Of a stretch of 64,000 bases of DNA, positions 63,936-64,000 are shown one piece after another. Positions within the stretch are counted from its first letter, which is position 1. Each line of letters begins with the position of its first letter. Origin of the DNA: Anaeromonas gelatinilytica (GTDB lineage: Bacteria > Bacillota > Clostridia > Tissierellales > SIT17); assembly GCF_016820635.1 (NCBI RefSeq), contig NZ_WSFU01000119.1:87018-151017 (forward strand), read 5' to 3'. The notes under the pieces were generated by a model. That model made no database searches, had not been told where the DNA came from, and saw only the letters and a program-made list of their open reading frames with translations. The position numbers and the translations under genes are program-made.

Positions 63936-64000
63936 TTAATCCTCCTTGTATAATGAACATGTAGTCAAGCTACAGGTTCAATCTAATTTATTTATTATAT

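Overview
The window is a 64 kb, strongly AT-rich stretch of chromosome from an endospore-type, flagellated, anaerobic-style low-GC Firmicute. Gene content and order point to the Clostridia, probably a Tissierellales-like lineage; that placement is inference from gene order and composition, not a database match. Almost everything is core housekeeping. I see no insertion sequence, prophage, CRISPR array, tRNA or rRNA gene. About 59 of 64 protein genes run on the minus strand, so the operons read from high to low coordinates. Short plus-strand islands sit at 8.7 kb, 32.6-35.2 kb, 41.4 kb and 57.7 kb.

Layout, following transcription from right to left. 63.9-60.5 kb: lspA, rluD, pyrR and uraA, with two PyrR-binding RNA elements. 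The one before pyrR is a classical transcription attenuator. The one before uraA looks like a ribosome-binding-site switch instead. 60.3-57.7 kb: a PAP2 phosphatase, and convergent to it rqcH (ribosome quality control). 57.4-41.9 kb: a long dense cluster, yicC-remA-gmk-rpoZ-coaBC, then priA-def-fmt-DUF116-rsmB-rlmN-stp-pknB-rsgA-rpe-thiN. It covers nucleotide and CoA synthesis, translation initiation, RNA methylation and the Hanks-type kinase/phosphatase pair. A 59-residue membrane protein gene follows at 41.7 kb. 41.6-35.2 kb: rpmB (plus), asp23-like and fakA, recG, rsmD-coaD and a coiled-coil gene. 35.2-32.6 kb: the plus-strand genes ylbJ and tmcAL (ylbM). 32.4-30.4 kb: ackA, and a DUF177-rpmF operon behind a consensus promoter.

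30.3-23.5 kb: the fatty-acid operon fapR-plsX-fabH-fabK-fabD-fabG-acpP-fabF, with a FapR operator on its promoter. 23.3-16.9 kb: rnc, a radical SAM gene, smc and ftsY. 16.8-11.8 kb: the SRP and ribosome-maturation group ylxM-ffh-rpsP-khpA-rimM-trmD-rplS-rbgA, then rnhB. 11.2-9.2 kb: a FliK-like gene, an FlhB C-domain-like gene and yraN. 8.4-1.7 kb: comM, dprA, topA, hslV, hslU. 1.5-0 kb: the head of the flagellar basal-body operon, flgB-flgC-fliE-fliF, with fliF cut by the window edge.

Together these genes link lipid supply, protein targeting, ribosome assembly, mRNA decay and envelope signalling in an order much like Bacillus subtilis (fapR to rplS to rnhB; yloU to gmk). Notable differences are the absence of codY and xerC beside hslVU, fabK as enoyl reductase, a radical SAM gene between rnc and smc, and no fabZ or acc genes in the fab operon. 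The best candidates for new biology are regulatory RNAs and small or poorly characterised proteins, not a new multi-gene system. Many starts are TTG or GTG; where the Shine-Dalgarno sequence decides the start, the coordinates given here use that start.
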